DNA of 64,000 nt. Source: Trichuris trichiura. Lineage: Eukaryota > Nematoda > Enoplea > Trichinellida > Trichuridae. The translations under genes and the position numbers were made by a program. The stretch's first letter is position 1. Every line of letters begins with the position of its first letter. Of this stretch, positions 23,066 to 33,783 are shown piece by piece. The notes beneath the pieces were generated by a model. The model was given only the letters and a program-made list of their open reading frames with translations, had not been told where the DNA came from and made no database searches. The stretch is from positions 744,001 to 808,000 of the forward strand of contig JBAJFE010000005.1 in NCBI GenBank assembly GCA_037903355.1, written 5' to 3'.

Positions 23066-25555
23066 ACATTTTTGCATATGCTAATCGCGTTGACTTTTCT
23101 TCTCGAAAATGACCGTATGCACCAGTAAAGTCTGTTCTGATTTAACAAATGCTTATTATTGATCGTTTTATGTAAATTTTTGTGCCTGAATACGCCCGCA
23201 TTGACTAATCCTTTGAATCTAGACACTGCATACTGCAGATGCTAGAAAAATGAAGTTTCCTTAGTCCAAGTAACCGTACGCAGCCTGAACAGACGTCATA
23301 GTCGATTTTATGTTTGTGCTTAATGTGTCTACAGTCACTGGGGTCAACAGGTCTTGATTTTAGGCTAACGTTAAGGCTACCTGTGGTCACTTCGCCTAAT
23401 AGTACCTGATTATAAATTACTGACAGTACTCTTCATTTGCCTGAACAAAAAACCCGCGGAAAGTAGTTAGTTATCTTCCGGCTCTCGCTACAATTAGTTT
23501 CAAAGTGGCAGCACTATGATGTTGCTGACTAGCATGACTTGAACGAAAGATGAAGCAACTTTACTGTGCTATAAGCTGTTTATATCGCTGCGTTTCAGCC
23601 GACGCAATAGCCCCGCCTAGCGGTGATTGGTCCGTTGGCAGCAATTATCATTGGGCCATTTTTACCAATGGTGATTAGTCTATGCTCTGCCGACGTTGAT
23701 TGGTCAATTCAGGTAGACGTCCCGCGTTGAGGATATTCTATTCTATTAAGGCTGATACTCGGAATGAACCGTTCTATTCTCAGCCAGTCGAAATGGAGAA
23801 GAAAGATAAAGATTTATTTCCTGTTCAAAGGGCGGACAGCTTCATATCCTTAATGCAGGGCTGAATCCACTCAGCCGAAGCCACCATTTCGCTCATTAAC
23901 TTATTCCCACGTGCGGCAACGAAACATTTGCTCTAACAACGGATTTGTACGAATTCGACAGCGAGTAGGATAGCTTTATTATAAGCAGGCAACACGACAG
24001 TAAAGGCGCAGGAGCCGACTAACTAAAAGCAGGTTAGGTACTGTATGAGGGCGACTAGGCGTCGTCAGGGTGCTCCAACAGGGCGAATGAGCGATTATTT
24101 TAAGAAATACAGAACAAACATGTGCTCAGCTTATTACAGCTTGCGTCAAAGCTCCTGTCAACTTACCGCAGTAAAACTGTACGGGAACGAATCGGAATCC
24201 CGCTACGAAACACTCCGCGTTCAAGTACGGCAGCAAAGCAGCATATGCGCAAAGGGTTCAGCCAACCGAGCAGCATCAAGCGCCGGATAAGACTTTTTTC
24301 CGAATTGGGAGGAAATATAGGGGGCGCTGCAATCAAAAGTTGCTGCCAATCTTTCACCTTCATCATAATTAGTTGAACAGCTTTCAGATAAGCTGCCTTT
24401 AGCAGCTTAGAAAAAGTTACGCCTCTTTGGTCGCATAAAGCGGTAGCTAAGGATTGATCACGAGCTGGGAAACTGTCAAAGTTGCTTTCGACTGCAGCGC
24501 CCCCTGTTTTTAGTTCAAATTCCGAAAAAGTTTTATGCCATCCGACCGGTTGAACCCTTTGCGTACCAGTTGCTTCCCATCTGTAAATGCAGAAACGCAG
24601 CCGCTCTCATTCCAGATTATTGTGATTGAGAAGTTTTATAGGTGAACAAACGAAGAGAAAAAAAAGATTGTTCAAGAAGACGCAGACGTGCAATGAGAAC
24701 ACCGCGCTACTCGTCGAAGTAACATGTATGGATGAAAAAGCGTCCATGAGCAATCACGGTCGGAAATGGGTGAGCCATTGGGCGTGGAAACGTGGACCAA
24801 CCATCGCGGTCCATGATGGCCATATGCCAACACGTTAACGTCGGCATAAGATTTCATTGCTACAATAATATCCCATTTTTGCAATCGACAAAGTTTTGTC
24901 ACCGGAGCTTTTGGGTTAGGCTCCTATCTATTCGCTGAAGTCAAGTTGTAGCAGCAAGGCTTTGTTGATTGTAAGAACAGGACGTTGAACTAACAAAGAA
25001 ACTTTTTACCTCAAACGGAGTAGCCTAAAAAGCTGCGTTTTCAAAGGTGTTGTGCAGAGACGACGTACCTCCGGCAATGTACCTGAAAATCTAGGAGGTA
25101 GTACGGTAGCATTTTTTCGACTCGTGTAATAGAACAATTCCTATCGGATATAAGTCAGTACAAAGCGTAGTCTTAAAGTAGATGAAGTTCTAATCAGCTG
25201 CCAGCGACCGAGCCCATTTTGCTTCACTGCTCGTTTGTGCTTGCTTTGCACTGTTTATCTTGCCAATCGTCATTTCAGAAACTTATATTACGCACCAGTG
25301 AAAAAGGATGAACTTTCCGCGACGACATTTTGCCTTTGCAACTTTTTGCAGCTCAGTTTAAGACGTGAAAACGAGTTATTAAATTTTCCCCTTTAATGAT
25401 CCGCATGTTCGTAATGACAGTAAACGTAAAGTAAGTAAGCCGTCAGTGTTGCGTAGCTGCTTTGATAGATAGGATAATCCAGTTTTGCGTCGAGCGCGTA
25501 CGCATAAGTTAACTTTTTAAACAGTCGTTCTTTTTTAAGATTTAAAAGTGGAAGA
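23066..25555. other. Gene-poor 2.5 kb interval
   Basis: No coding region with recognisable similarity. Short open frames near 24.0-24.9 kb lack splice support or family motifs. Between 23.6 and 23.75 kb there are several ATTGGTC/GATTGGT steps (inverted CCAAT-type). A mildly repeated GGGCGCT motif occurs near 24323, with a related one at 6387. Confidence 0.45.
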
Positions 25556-25830
25556 ATGCTTCGCGCAGGACTTTCAGCCCTTCGCCGCTTTCCCACCGCA
25601 ACGGTTGCAAAACGAAACTACCAACCACTTAGCACGCCTCCAAGGGTTTTTGTACCTTTCTGGGTAAGACTAATTGCCTGTCAATTTTCTATCGTCATCT
25701 TGTGTTGCTTAAGGAAAAAGTTCTTCACGGATGCCTGTTAACGACAATGTTACTCGGCTATCCTGTGTGGGTACTTTATCATGTACCCTATTACGTGAAA
25801 GTTGGCTTGGGTGAAATTAAGGTCGACTAG
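25556..25830 (+). CDS. Small mitochondrial inner-membrane protein, COX7C/COX8-like
   Basis: Two exons (25556-25663, 25714-25830) give 74 residues. The first 22 residues are a typical mitochondrial presequence: hydrophobic and Arg-rich, no acidic residue, ending near AKRNYQ. The mature part has a proline-containing lead (STPPRVFVPFWEKV) and one TM helix (LHGCLLTTMLLGYPVWVLY), then a short tail ending EIKVD. This layout is that of the nuclear-encoded single-helix subunits of cytochrome c oxidase (COX7C or COX8 type), but sequence identity is too low to choose. Gene structure is well supported; the function is inferred from architecture. Confidence 0.7.
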
Positions 25831-26151
25831 GTTGGTCAACGTTTTGCTTAATTTAAAAAATGTAGTCAGGCTAGAGTCAGTCGCGGACGAGTTCCTTTTT
25901 TCTTTCTTTCGAATGCATTTGCAGCGGAATAAAACTGTTTCCTATCTTGTACTAGTTTCACTTGTACGCTAACGGGAGGACAATTCCGTCAGCAATAATT
26001 CAACGGCAACATAAACGTACGTCGTTTAACGTTTTTGTGCGCTTTCAGCTAGTCTTTTAGAAATAAGGATTTCCAGTGATGTCATCCGACGTGTGGTAAG
26101 TGATATACGGCTTCGCTTTTCGTTGCCTGCTCAAGTTTCTATGCTAGCGTA
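25831..26151. other. Short intergenic spacer
   Basis: AT-rich spacer between the mitochondrial protein gene and the phospholipase gene. Nothing was recognised. Confidence 0.4.
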
Positions 26152-27430
26152 ATGCCTGGTCTGCGTATTTTATTGTTAATTTACCTGTTGCGCTTTGCTG
26201 CTGCGTTTTCCTCTTTGGAACAGCTGAAAAGAAAGATATACAGAGGTACCGAACAGCTGACAGACTTTATCAACAGACTCGGTGCTATAACTTGCCTTGG
26301 GTGCTCCTGCGACAAGTATCCATGTCCTAAAGGTAGGCATTAATCATGCAGGAAATGACGTAAGCATTGTTAATTGATCTTTTTCCAAAACAAGTAATTA
26401 CACTGATATGCTGCTAATCCTGTCGTGTTGACATAGTTCCTTGCGTACCCACGTTGAATGAACAAGCTGGCATTCCGCTACCACGCTTTTAATCTTGAAT
26501 AGTCCGTTTGACAAAACTGGAACGCATCCAATCCGAAATCTCGTTTATCTTGCAAGAGAAGCTATAACTTATGCTTAATGGTACCTGTACATCCTTTTCC
26601 TCGTCATCTGTACAAGTGCTTATCGTTCGCTTAATATTTTTACGGGGAATGAAATTTATGTTAGTTGAGAGTAACTGCTTTTGCCTGCACACAGTACAGT
26701 AGTTTTCATGATAATCAGGTTTAGTCTTCTTTTAAACGTTAAGTAGATGAAAAGACACGGCTTGATCATTTTTTGCACTCAATATCAGAGAAGCGCATGC
26801 TTTTTATCTTTTAAGTTTGTTCCCGCCCTTTCCTAGCTTTACTAGCAAGCATGTTAACTATCCACTTTCTTCCCACCTGAGTATAAGCCTTAAGTTTAGC
26901 TTTTAGATGAGGTAAATGCAAAACACAACAGCCCGCAGAGTCGCAATACGACAGTAAAACGGAAAAAAGCATAGTCGATGTCGTTTGTCTTACTGTATGT
27001 TTAAAAGTGCTCAAAGTTCTGCTTTCTTTTTGCAGGAAAACGTCTGATGCCCATTCAGCCAAATTCTAGTCGTTTAAGTAACGGGTGTGGCGCATACGGA
27101 TTGTCGGTTCCGCGGGTCGTGTTACCACTGTTGACTGCGTGCTGCAACGAGCACGATATATGCTATGGAACCTGCGGTATTAGCCGGAGCGTTTGTGATC
27201 GAGAGTTTAAAACCTGTCTCGACGGCATATGCGTAAACGTGACAACGTATCGACGAAGCTTCGCCAGCGCAGATCCGGAAGGTAGGTGGTCATTACAGTA
27301 AACTGTTCCTGCACATCATATAACACATACAGCTTGCTGGCGAAAGGCTCGATTGTTTGACGCACTTGTGAGAAACTTCGGCTGCGGTGCATTCTTAGCC
27401 GAACAACAGAGACTTTGCTATTGTGGTTAG
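26152..27430 (+). CDS. Secreted phospholipase A2, group XII-like
   Basis: Three exons (26152-26332, 27036-27281, 27333-27430) give 174 residues. Residues 1-19 form a signal peptide (RILLLIYLLRFAAAF). The catalytic region is NGCGAYGLSVP followed by LTACCNEHDICYGTCG, with the CC-x-x-H-D helix carrying the active-site His-Asp pair. A second conserved part is CDREFKTCLDGIC, and the C-terminus has FGCGAFLAEQQRLCYC. This cysteine arrangement and the NGCG loop in place of the usual YGCYCG loop match vertebrate group XII sPLA2 (PLA2G12). These enzymes hydrolyse the sn-2 ester of phospholipids, or bind lipids when the loop is altered. The first intron (703 bp) is long for this region. Confidence 0.9.
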
Positions 27431-27684
27431 GGGCGGATGTTGGAATTCTTTAACTGCTTGCCATTGGTGATAGCAAAGATTTTGTTACGGCCGCGACACC
27501 AATGATGCTCAGGTTCTTTGTAACCTGCACACACGAGATTACGTTCCGTTAGGTGGTGGTTGAGTACTGTGGTTCTGGGTTGGTTGTGTGTTACTTGAAC
27601 GTTCGATTAAAGCCTTAATAGATTTATTTTACCTTTGCATCTTATTACGGAAGTACAGTAAAATGTCATTCTTATTTTGTCAGT
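27431..27684. other. Convergent 3' spacer
   Basis: Spacer between the phospholipase and NF-kB-like genes, whose 3' ends face each other. No gene was recognised. Confidence 0.4.
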
Positions 27685-30600
27685 TTAGTTGGACCCGCTG
27701 TGTGCTGGCACGGTTGTAGTTTGGTGACTTTGCTGCAGTCTCCAGCTGCTGTTCAAAATGGTTGTTATTTCGGGGGAACCGATGTTGTTCAATGCTTCGA
27801 GAAAATGGCCGAGCGCAGCGTTTTCCATCATTCCGTACTGGTCAAGCAGTAGCATTGTTGGACTGGACTGATCCTGCTCGTAGCAAACTTGAATGAAATC
27901 CACCATGTGATCGCAATTCAAATTAGTGGCCAGTCGTTTCCACATGTCGCTGTTGTCCAGCAGTCGACTTAAGCGCAGTCTGGTCAAGTAGTCAATGGAC
28001 GTTGCAAAGTCTTCTGTAAAGCAAAGGTAGTTTTGTGCTTAAATTTTTTTCCTCTTCAAATTAGGCAGACGTCTCTCTGTACTATGTAAAACCCCGTTCG
28101 CTTATGAATAGATACGCCTATCCTAGCGTTCAAATAGCTCTAATCTAACCTCCGTCAGCGCTGGTGTCGATTTCTTGAATTTCCACGAGTTCGCTAAAGT
28201 GAACAGCTCGAGGAGGGTCGATCAGTTCACTTTCGTTAACGGTTGGCCTTCTAGAATCTCCATTACTGTGACGCGCTTGTTTTCCTTAGCAGACCAATTT
28301 TGGTACAATGTCCGCTTGCCGAAAGCACTAACCTTCGCTGCTTGCTGTTTGGTTGTGTTCTCGTTTCATCGATGCTCGATTGGCGGGATAAGAAAGTCGA
28401 ACAACCATGTCTGTACGTTGCAGACTTTTAGCCAATTGAATAGGCGTCAAACCATTCGCGTTTTCAGATTCTACAGAGGCGCCAGCCTAAGTAGATTAAA
28501 AAAAACCGTGAAAACAAAATTGTCTGTCAGTTGAGGGGACCGATGATTGGCTGAGTAGCGCCGAGCGGTCATCGAACATGAGCCTCATTATAGGTCAACG
28601 GTGGAGTAGCGCGCATGGGCGACTAAAGACCCACAAATAATTACTCCACCAATTATATGCTAATGAATTTGAAAAAGATGCTTAAGTGTATCATCAAAAA
28701 TCTACCGATTGTCGCTACTGAGAAGAGGCGGTAATGCGCTACTCACCTTTACGAGCATTTCTACAGCTTCACTATTGTCCGCTTCGATGGCCAAATGTAG
28801 AGGCGTCATTTTTTCCGTTTCCGTTTGTTGATCAACATCTGCTCCCGCTTCAATCAACGCTTCGAAAAGTGTTGTTTTTCTTCTGCTTACCGCCAGATGT
28901 ATTGCCGCTTTGCCTGCTCGGACAAAGGTGTACAAGTTTTCCTTATACGCAAAATGAAATGAATCCACTTTCGCTTGCTACCTTGTTTGTTCAAAATGGA
29001 CAGGTTCAAGTCCGGTTTGGACGTCAAGTCATTGGGCGGGAAAAGAACGTCCCTGTAGATTGCTTCGTTGAACGTATCGCTGAGCTGATGGGCCACCGTA
29101 GATCCATTGTAGTCTTGCAAACTGCGATCGGCGCCAGCCGCCACCAGGTAATGGACGCAATCGGCTTCGTCGCAGCGAATTGCCAAGTGAAGAGCAGTCT
29201 TGAGCGTGTAAACAATTCGAATTTTTGAGATGTACAGTAACCCTTTGTACCTGCGAACGAAAGTTTTGTTGATTCAAAATTTCCAGCCGGTCGGCGCGAT
29301 CTTCTATTGCCTTTAGAAAGATTCTGAGGGCGAATGGCTGTCTGTTGCGCACAGCTTTGTGCAAAATGCTGCAATTGGAACAATTTGACACTTCATCGCT
29401 CGGCGGGAAACGCTTGGCATTCTGCCAATCGTACGTATTGCCATATTCGTCCTTCATGGCCAGAAGATGCTTGCAAGCAAAGACGAACGATTCGACTTCG
29501 CTGTTGGAGGCGAAAGCGTGCAAGGCTTCAATGAGCCTTCGGTCTTCGTTGTCCCTCAAGTCTGTTACTTATTGATATGAACTGACGTTGCGAAAGGGAA
29601 AATGCAGACGCGTCGTACCGGCGTTATCCACGGTGTATTCAAACTGTACAGGCATACCGCAGGCACCCGTTTGGCAATCGACAAGACTAACGTTTACTAC
29701 CACTCTGCTTTGTCTGTTTGCGTTGGCTGTGTAAGTTGGCGTTTGGCATTTGATCAAAATCTGTACGAATATTCCATCAAAGCTAACATTGTACCCCTTA
29801 GAGTTAAGCGCATATTTAAATAACTTGCTTATTACTACGGTTTGAACAAGAGGAAGTCGCCGCCTGAAGTTAGGCGATTAGTACGAATGAATTGAAACTA
29901 TTTGAAGAATTTAAGCCTTCGGAAAGACGCGGAGAAGTGGTTGTTGTGTTTGGGCTAAAAATTGGGCAAAGCCGGCTTCAGTTCGCCTGTCAAACTTGCT
30001 GCCAGCCTTAAAGTCGTAAGCATCTCAGTCGCGTCAATTGTGCGCGAGTTTTTTCGGACGCATTGATGACGCAATTTCTTCAATTGCTTTTGTCATCCGT
30101 CTTAGTTGAGCATGCAGTCTTGAGGGCTCATTACGAAGCTTACTAATCGCGTTAGCACTTTCGAGCGACAATTGTATCCTTTTCTCCTAATTGAATATGG
30201 GGGGAGGGGAAAAAAATCTTTTCAGCTTACATTTTGGTGCCTCAATTCCGGAAGCATTTTTCCTTGGGCTTCCCAACCGGTTTCCGGCTCGTAGAATAGT
30301 ACTTGTAGGCCATTGGGTTCAACGAGATCGCGGCATTTGATCCATACGATTTCTCCCCCTCTTCGACTGCCCGAAGATTGGCTCAATTCCTCTATGCAGA
30401 GGTGGTTTTCCTTTAAGCCTGCAATTATAACCCACCGTCAGTTCAAGGAAAAGTCGAAAGCGTACGTTCGTGTACAATTCTTAACGACTGCGGACAAAAC
30501 CAACGGGCTTTCGAAATTCGGCTGTTCTCCAACGGCTCGTACGCCTATTCGAACGGCGTCAAGATGGCGTAGTTGAAGATTGGACAATTGCCCCTTTTCT

Positions 30601-31427
30601 ACAAAGATTCCCTAATCATCATCATCATCGTACAGCATAGAATGCTGTTCACCGCTTGTCGATTCGTTCGAAGTCTTTTCAACCAAGTTGGTTGCAGCTC
30701 CATTATCATTCCTGTCATTGGCTGCCATAGCGATGGCCATCTTGAGACTGTCCAAGAAATGCCATATGCAAATTGCCGCGTGACGCTTCACCGAAGCTTA
30801 CCGTACTCGTCCGTCGGGACCGATCCTTCGACGTACCGTTTGAGTGAGAACATTTTCGAAAACAATTTTGTTCACGTGCTCTCTTGGCGGATCGTCGTCG
30901 GTAAATAATGAAACCAGCACGTATCCATTGCCGGCGTTTGGGATGTGAGCTACCTGAAGATCATTTCTTTTTCCCCGCCTATCAAGCTTTCCATGTATAC
31001 CTTTAAGATCAGTTGTATTCGATCAGCTGACGACGAGTTTACCGAAGAAGTGGAGGCGAACCGACAATATCTCGCCGGTTGACACACTATGCTCACTGAG
31101 GGCTGTTCATCCATTGGCTTTTGCCTAAGCTGTTCTTTAATGGCTGCTTCTTGTTCTTGTTGTTGGATAGGTGTGCCGAGAAGGTGAAAATTGAAGTAAA
31201 GCAACGTGTACCGCAGGCGCGGTATGGGAAACCGCTTGTGGCAGACGGCTGCCAATAGCGGAGAACGTTAAAGCTAAGCATCACCTGCTTGTTCATCTCA
31301 CTCGTGGGAGTGAAGTGCGTAGTGAACCGGTCATATGCCCAAGTCGATTTCTTGCGGCGGCGGCAGCAGCGTCATATGCTTGTGCCATAGGCGCATAGCT
31401 TTGCCGAAAGTACATGTTGTGCCCCAT
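27685..31427 (-). CDS. NF-kappa-B p105/p100-like protein (Rel homology + ankyrin + death domains)
   Basis: About 13 exons give roughly 790 residues. The last eight run 30231-30418, 29619-29796, 29251-29561, 28982-29198, 28747-28913, 28333-28486, 28150-28284 and 27685-28013, all in phase. A Rel homology N-terminal part (QPARYCRF; LKVAHIPNAGNGYVLVSLFT; LSNLQLRHLDAVRIGV) precedes the dimerisation Ig-fold (GGEIVWIKCRDL, VLFYEPETGWEAQG, QTPTYTANANRQSRVVVNV). Five to six ankyrin repeats follow (TALHLAIRCDEADCVHYLVAAGA; IHLAVSRRKTTLFEALIEAGADV; TPLHLAIEADNSEAVEMLVKAGA), then a death domain (LSRLLDNSDMWKRLATNLNC...MLLLDQYGM). This is the p105/p100/Relish architecture: a Rel factor with a built-in IkB. 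The recognition loop and post-Rel basic/glycine-rich segment look degenerate. The first exon (start 31427) is uncertain. Confidence 0.88.
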
Positions 31428-31819
31428 TGGTACGCATTTGTTATGACATCGCTTAGCAAAACCGAATGTTGAAGCAGTCAGCCAGTTGTTGTTGTGTTCA
31501 ACGGCGCGCGTTGGACAAAATGAGGTCGTTTTAGAGGAAGTGGGCGATGTGAGGTAGGGACGACGAAGACGACGACGTCGTCCGCGCACAGAGAAAGACG
31601 CTTCCTGTTTCGACGCTTCTTGTCTTGTCTTGCTCCAAATTTCACTTGTCACGTGATCAACACAACTGTTTTTAAATTTACTGCTATTTGCCCGGTGACG
31701 CGCGGGAACTTTTAGGACAACGAAAGCGGGATGATTTGACGCTAGAATGACAATGATGATGACTCGCCGTTGACTTGTTATCGTGTATATGCAGCTTTGA
31801 TGCTTTTAGCTTTGCAATA
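31428..31819. promoter_or_regulatory. Divergent intergenic region with a kappa-B-like decamer
   Basis: Spacer of 392 bp between the starts of the NF-kB-like gene (minus) and the secreted Pro/Ser-rich gene (plus). GGGAACTTTT at 31704-31713 matches the first half of the kappa-B consensus GGGRNNYYCC but lacks the final CC. CACGTGA (31650-31656) is an E-box-type site. Function is inference. Confidence 0.35.
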
Positions 31820-32413
31820 ATGCTGTCGTCGTCGTCACGTGCTTTGGTCGTTGCCTTATTGTTTTGTTGCTCGCCTCCTGGTGGCTCAAGGCCTGAACAA
31901 AAAGCAGGACCGGATATCAGCGGATTGAGCAGCAGGGACGGTCTGTTGGTTAATCTCCTATACGCGTCAACGTTGGAGGAGAAGCGGCGGTCACCGGTAG
32001 CTCGTCAGACGAACATTGACTTTCCCGTGGTGCAACCATCTTCTGCCCAGTTGCCGCCGGAATTGGGTCCCGGGTCGGCTGTATCGACTCTATGGTTTCC
32101 CGTTCACGCGGAGCAACCATCGCCGGCTGTTAGTTCTGTCCAAGGAAGTGCACCCGCGGTCATATCTGCTCCTGTGATTCACACGGGACCGCAGCAGCCA
32201 CCGTCGTCGTCCGCCGGGGTTGCACATTCGAGAATCATTCTGTTTCCGCCAAATGAACATTCTGCCGATAGTGCCTTGCCAACACCGCCACCATTACCGA
32301 CCGGCGCCTTTATTGATCCTAACATGTTGCCCAAACCTCCGGGATCCCTTAAACCTTTGCCTCCCAGCAGCAGCCAGTCGAATGATACTCCCGCCGTTGA
32401 TCAGTCTGCTTGA
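31820..32413 (+). CDS. Secreted Pro/Ser-rich protein, unrecognised
   Basis: A single exon of 197 residues. ATG 31820 gives an excellent signal peptide (MLSSSSRALVVALLFCCSPPGGS). The open frame extends upstream without an earlier ATG. The mature part is rich in Pro, Ser and Ala, with PPP and SSS runs (QQPPSSSAG, LPTPPPLPTG, KPLPPSSSQS), and has no cysteine and no TM helix, so it is probably disordered and possibly O-glycosylated. A dibasic site EEKRRSP near residue 55 could be a processing point. No family was recognised. It diverges from the NF-kB-like gene. Confidence 0.6.
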   Translation: MLSSSSRALVVALLFCCSPPGGSRPEQKAGPDISGLSSRDGLLVNLLYASTLEEKRRSPVARQTNIDFPVVQPSSAQLPPELGPGSAVSTLWFPVHAEQPSPAVSSVQGSAPAVISAPVIHTGPQQPPSSSAGVAHSRIILFPPNEHSADSALPTPPPLPTGAFIDPNMLPKPPGSLKPLPPSSSQSNDTPAVDQSA

Positions 32414-32611
32414 TTTCAACCATCTTTGTTTATCTTCCTTTCGTCTTTATCCGCATATATCTTGCTAGCAGTTTCCCCTCAAAGTATCGTCTTAAAGCTA
32501 GGCAGCCGTATATGTATATATATATAAAGCGATTGGATAAGAGAAGTAAGTTTTAAAAGGCGTTTTTTCAAGGTGAGCAAATTAAAATGGTCGTTGCAAT
32601 GGCACACTGTT
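32414..32611. other. Convergent 3' spacer with TA run
   Basis: Short spacer between convergent 3' ends. It contains a TATATATATA run (about 32511-32526) and nothing else recognisable. Confidence 0.4.
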
Positions 32612-33783
32612 TCATCGGTAGCTCAAAGGGCGAACCATCATTCTCGAAGCGGCAACACGAACTCGACCATATTTGGTTCGCCAAAAAATGCCCTCAATAT
32701 GGACTGCTTCTTGGTCGTCCAATTGTTGATCGTAATTTGGCGCGTTCAAGTCTCCTTCGCTGAGGCATCGCGGGTGCACCCACCAAGCGGTTTGCCAATA
32801 GGCGGCGCATTTGATGTTGGCGAAAACGCCTTGGTCACGATCGTACGTGGCGAATGGTCGCCCTCGGTTACGCAGCAGGTTGTCAACTGAAAATGATTCT
32901 TTAAAAAAAAGGCTGAAGAGCGCCCTAGCCCGAGGCTGCTCTGCATGCGTGTGCTTAGAATTTAAAAAAAGAAATTGAATGGTTGTTTGGCGTCTACCTT
33001 TGCTTGTTCCTCTGTAGATGCCAAGCAAAAGTAGATAGTTGAACTTTTCCGGACTGACGTAAAAGCCAATCCATTCGTCGACATGCAATTGGCCATCCGC
33101 GTCGATTAGTTCAATTCGTAGTTGGAGTCCCGCATTGCGTAGCCGATAAAGACTTATCTGATGCAGGTATTCGTTTCCAATCCAAAATTCTTGATCGTTG
33201 CCAAAGCCCATTTTGTAGCTATTCCAATTTTGGCGAAAATCCATAGAGCCGTCCCGACGTTGTTGAATCACCTGCAACGTGCCTGTACGTGCACCAATGA
33301 CAATTAGTTTTCTCTTTTCATTTCCTACAGTCCATCCGCCACCGTCGGTTTCGAAGTCGCAATAGACATGTCTTGAACAGTGGACTTTGTTGGACAAGTA
33401 GTTGGTCTCTTCGGGGCAGTGGACGTCCACTCGATGAAATCCGCGTACACTGACTTGCGCTCCGGCCTTCTGCAGGTCGCAGCAGTCTCGCATATGTCGA
33501 AATCGCTCTGAAAAAAATACTACCTTTTCTCTTCGTAGTTGAAGAGAGAAGAATTTTTTAGCTTCCGTTTTATGCAAATTTTTACGCCACCACTTTCGGC
33601 ATTGTAAAGAAAAACGGAGGCAAAACTTTCCAAAGTTTACGTACGCTGCCGACGCGTATCCGTTGTTGACAAATGAAAATTGACAATCTCTTCGTCGTCG
33701 AGTTCATTTTCCTGCGCGTACGTAAGCGTAAAAAATAGCCGCAAAATCAGAGTCAACAAAGCGGCTAAAACAAAGCGTTCCAT
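32612..33783 (-). CDS. Secreted fibrinogen C-terminal domain (FReD) protein
   Basis: Four exons (33645-33783, 33329-33507, 32998-33271, 32612-32886) give 288 residues. A signal peptide (RFVLAALLTLILRLFFTLTYA) leads a short acidic linker and then one complete fibrinogen-related domain. Hallmarks are RDCCDLQ at the start, CSRHVYCDFETDGGGWTVIQQRRDGS, FRQNW...YKMGFGNDQEFWIGNEYLH, DEWIGFYVS, then CAAYWQTAWWVHPRC and GIFWRTKYGRVRVAASRMMVRP. The DRDQGVFANIKC segment corresponds to the usual calcium-loop region DxDND, changed here to DRDQG. FReD proteins are extracellular lectins or signalling ligands (ficolin, angiopoietin, tenascin types). There is no collagen or coiled-coil part, so the subgroup cannot be named. 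Confidence 0.92.

Noticed and set aside
24045..24376. Overlapping 80-codon plus-strand frames
   Set aside because: Mutually overlapping, compositionally random, with no homology or splice structure.
30612..30614. Apparent in-frame stop between the two halves of the Rel domain, suggesting a pseudogene
   Set aside because: A 50-60 base GT-AG intron (about 30599-30652) removes it and restores phase on both sides.
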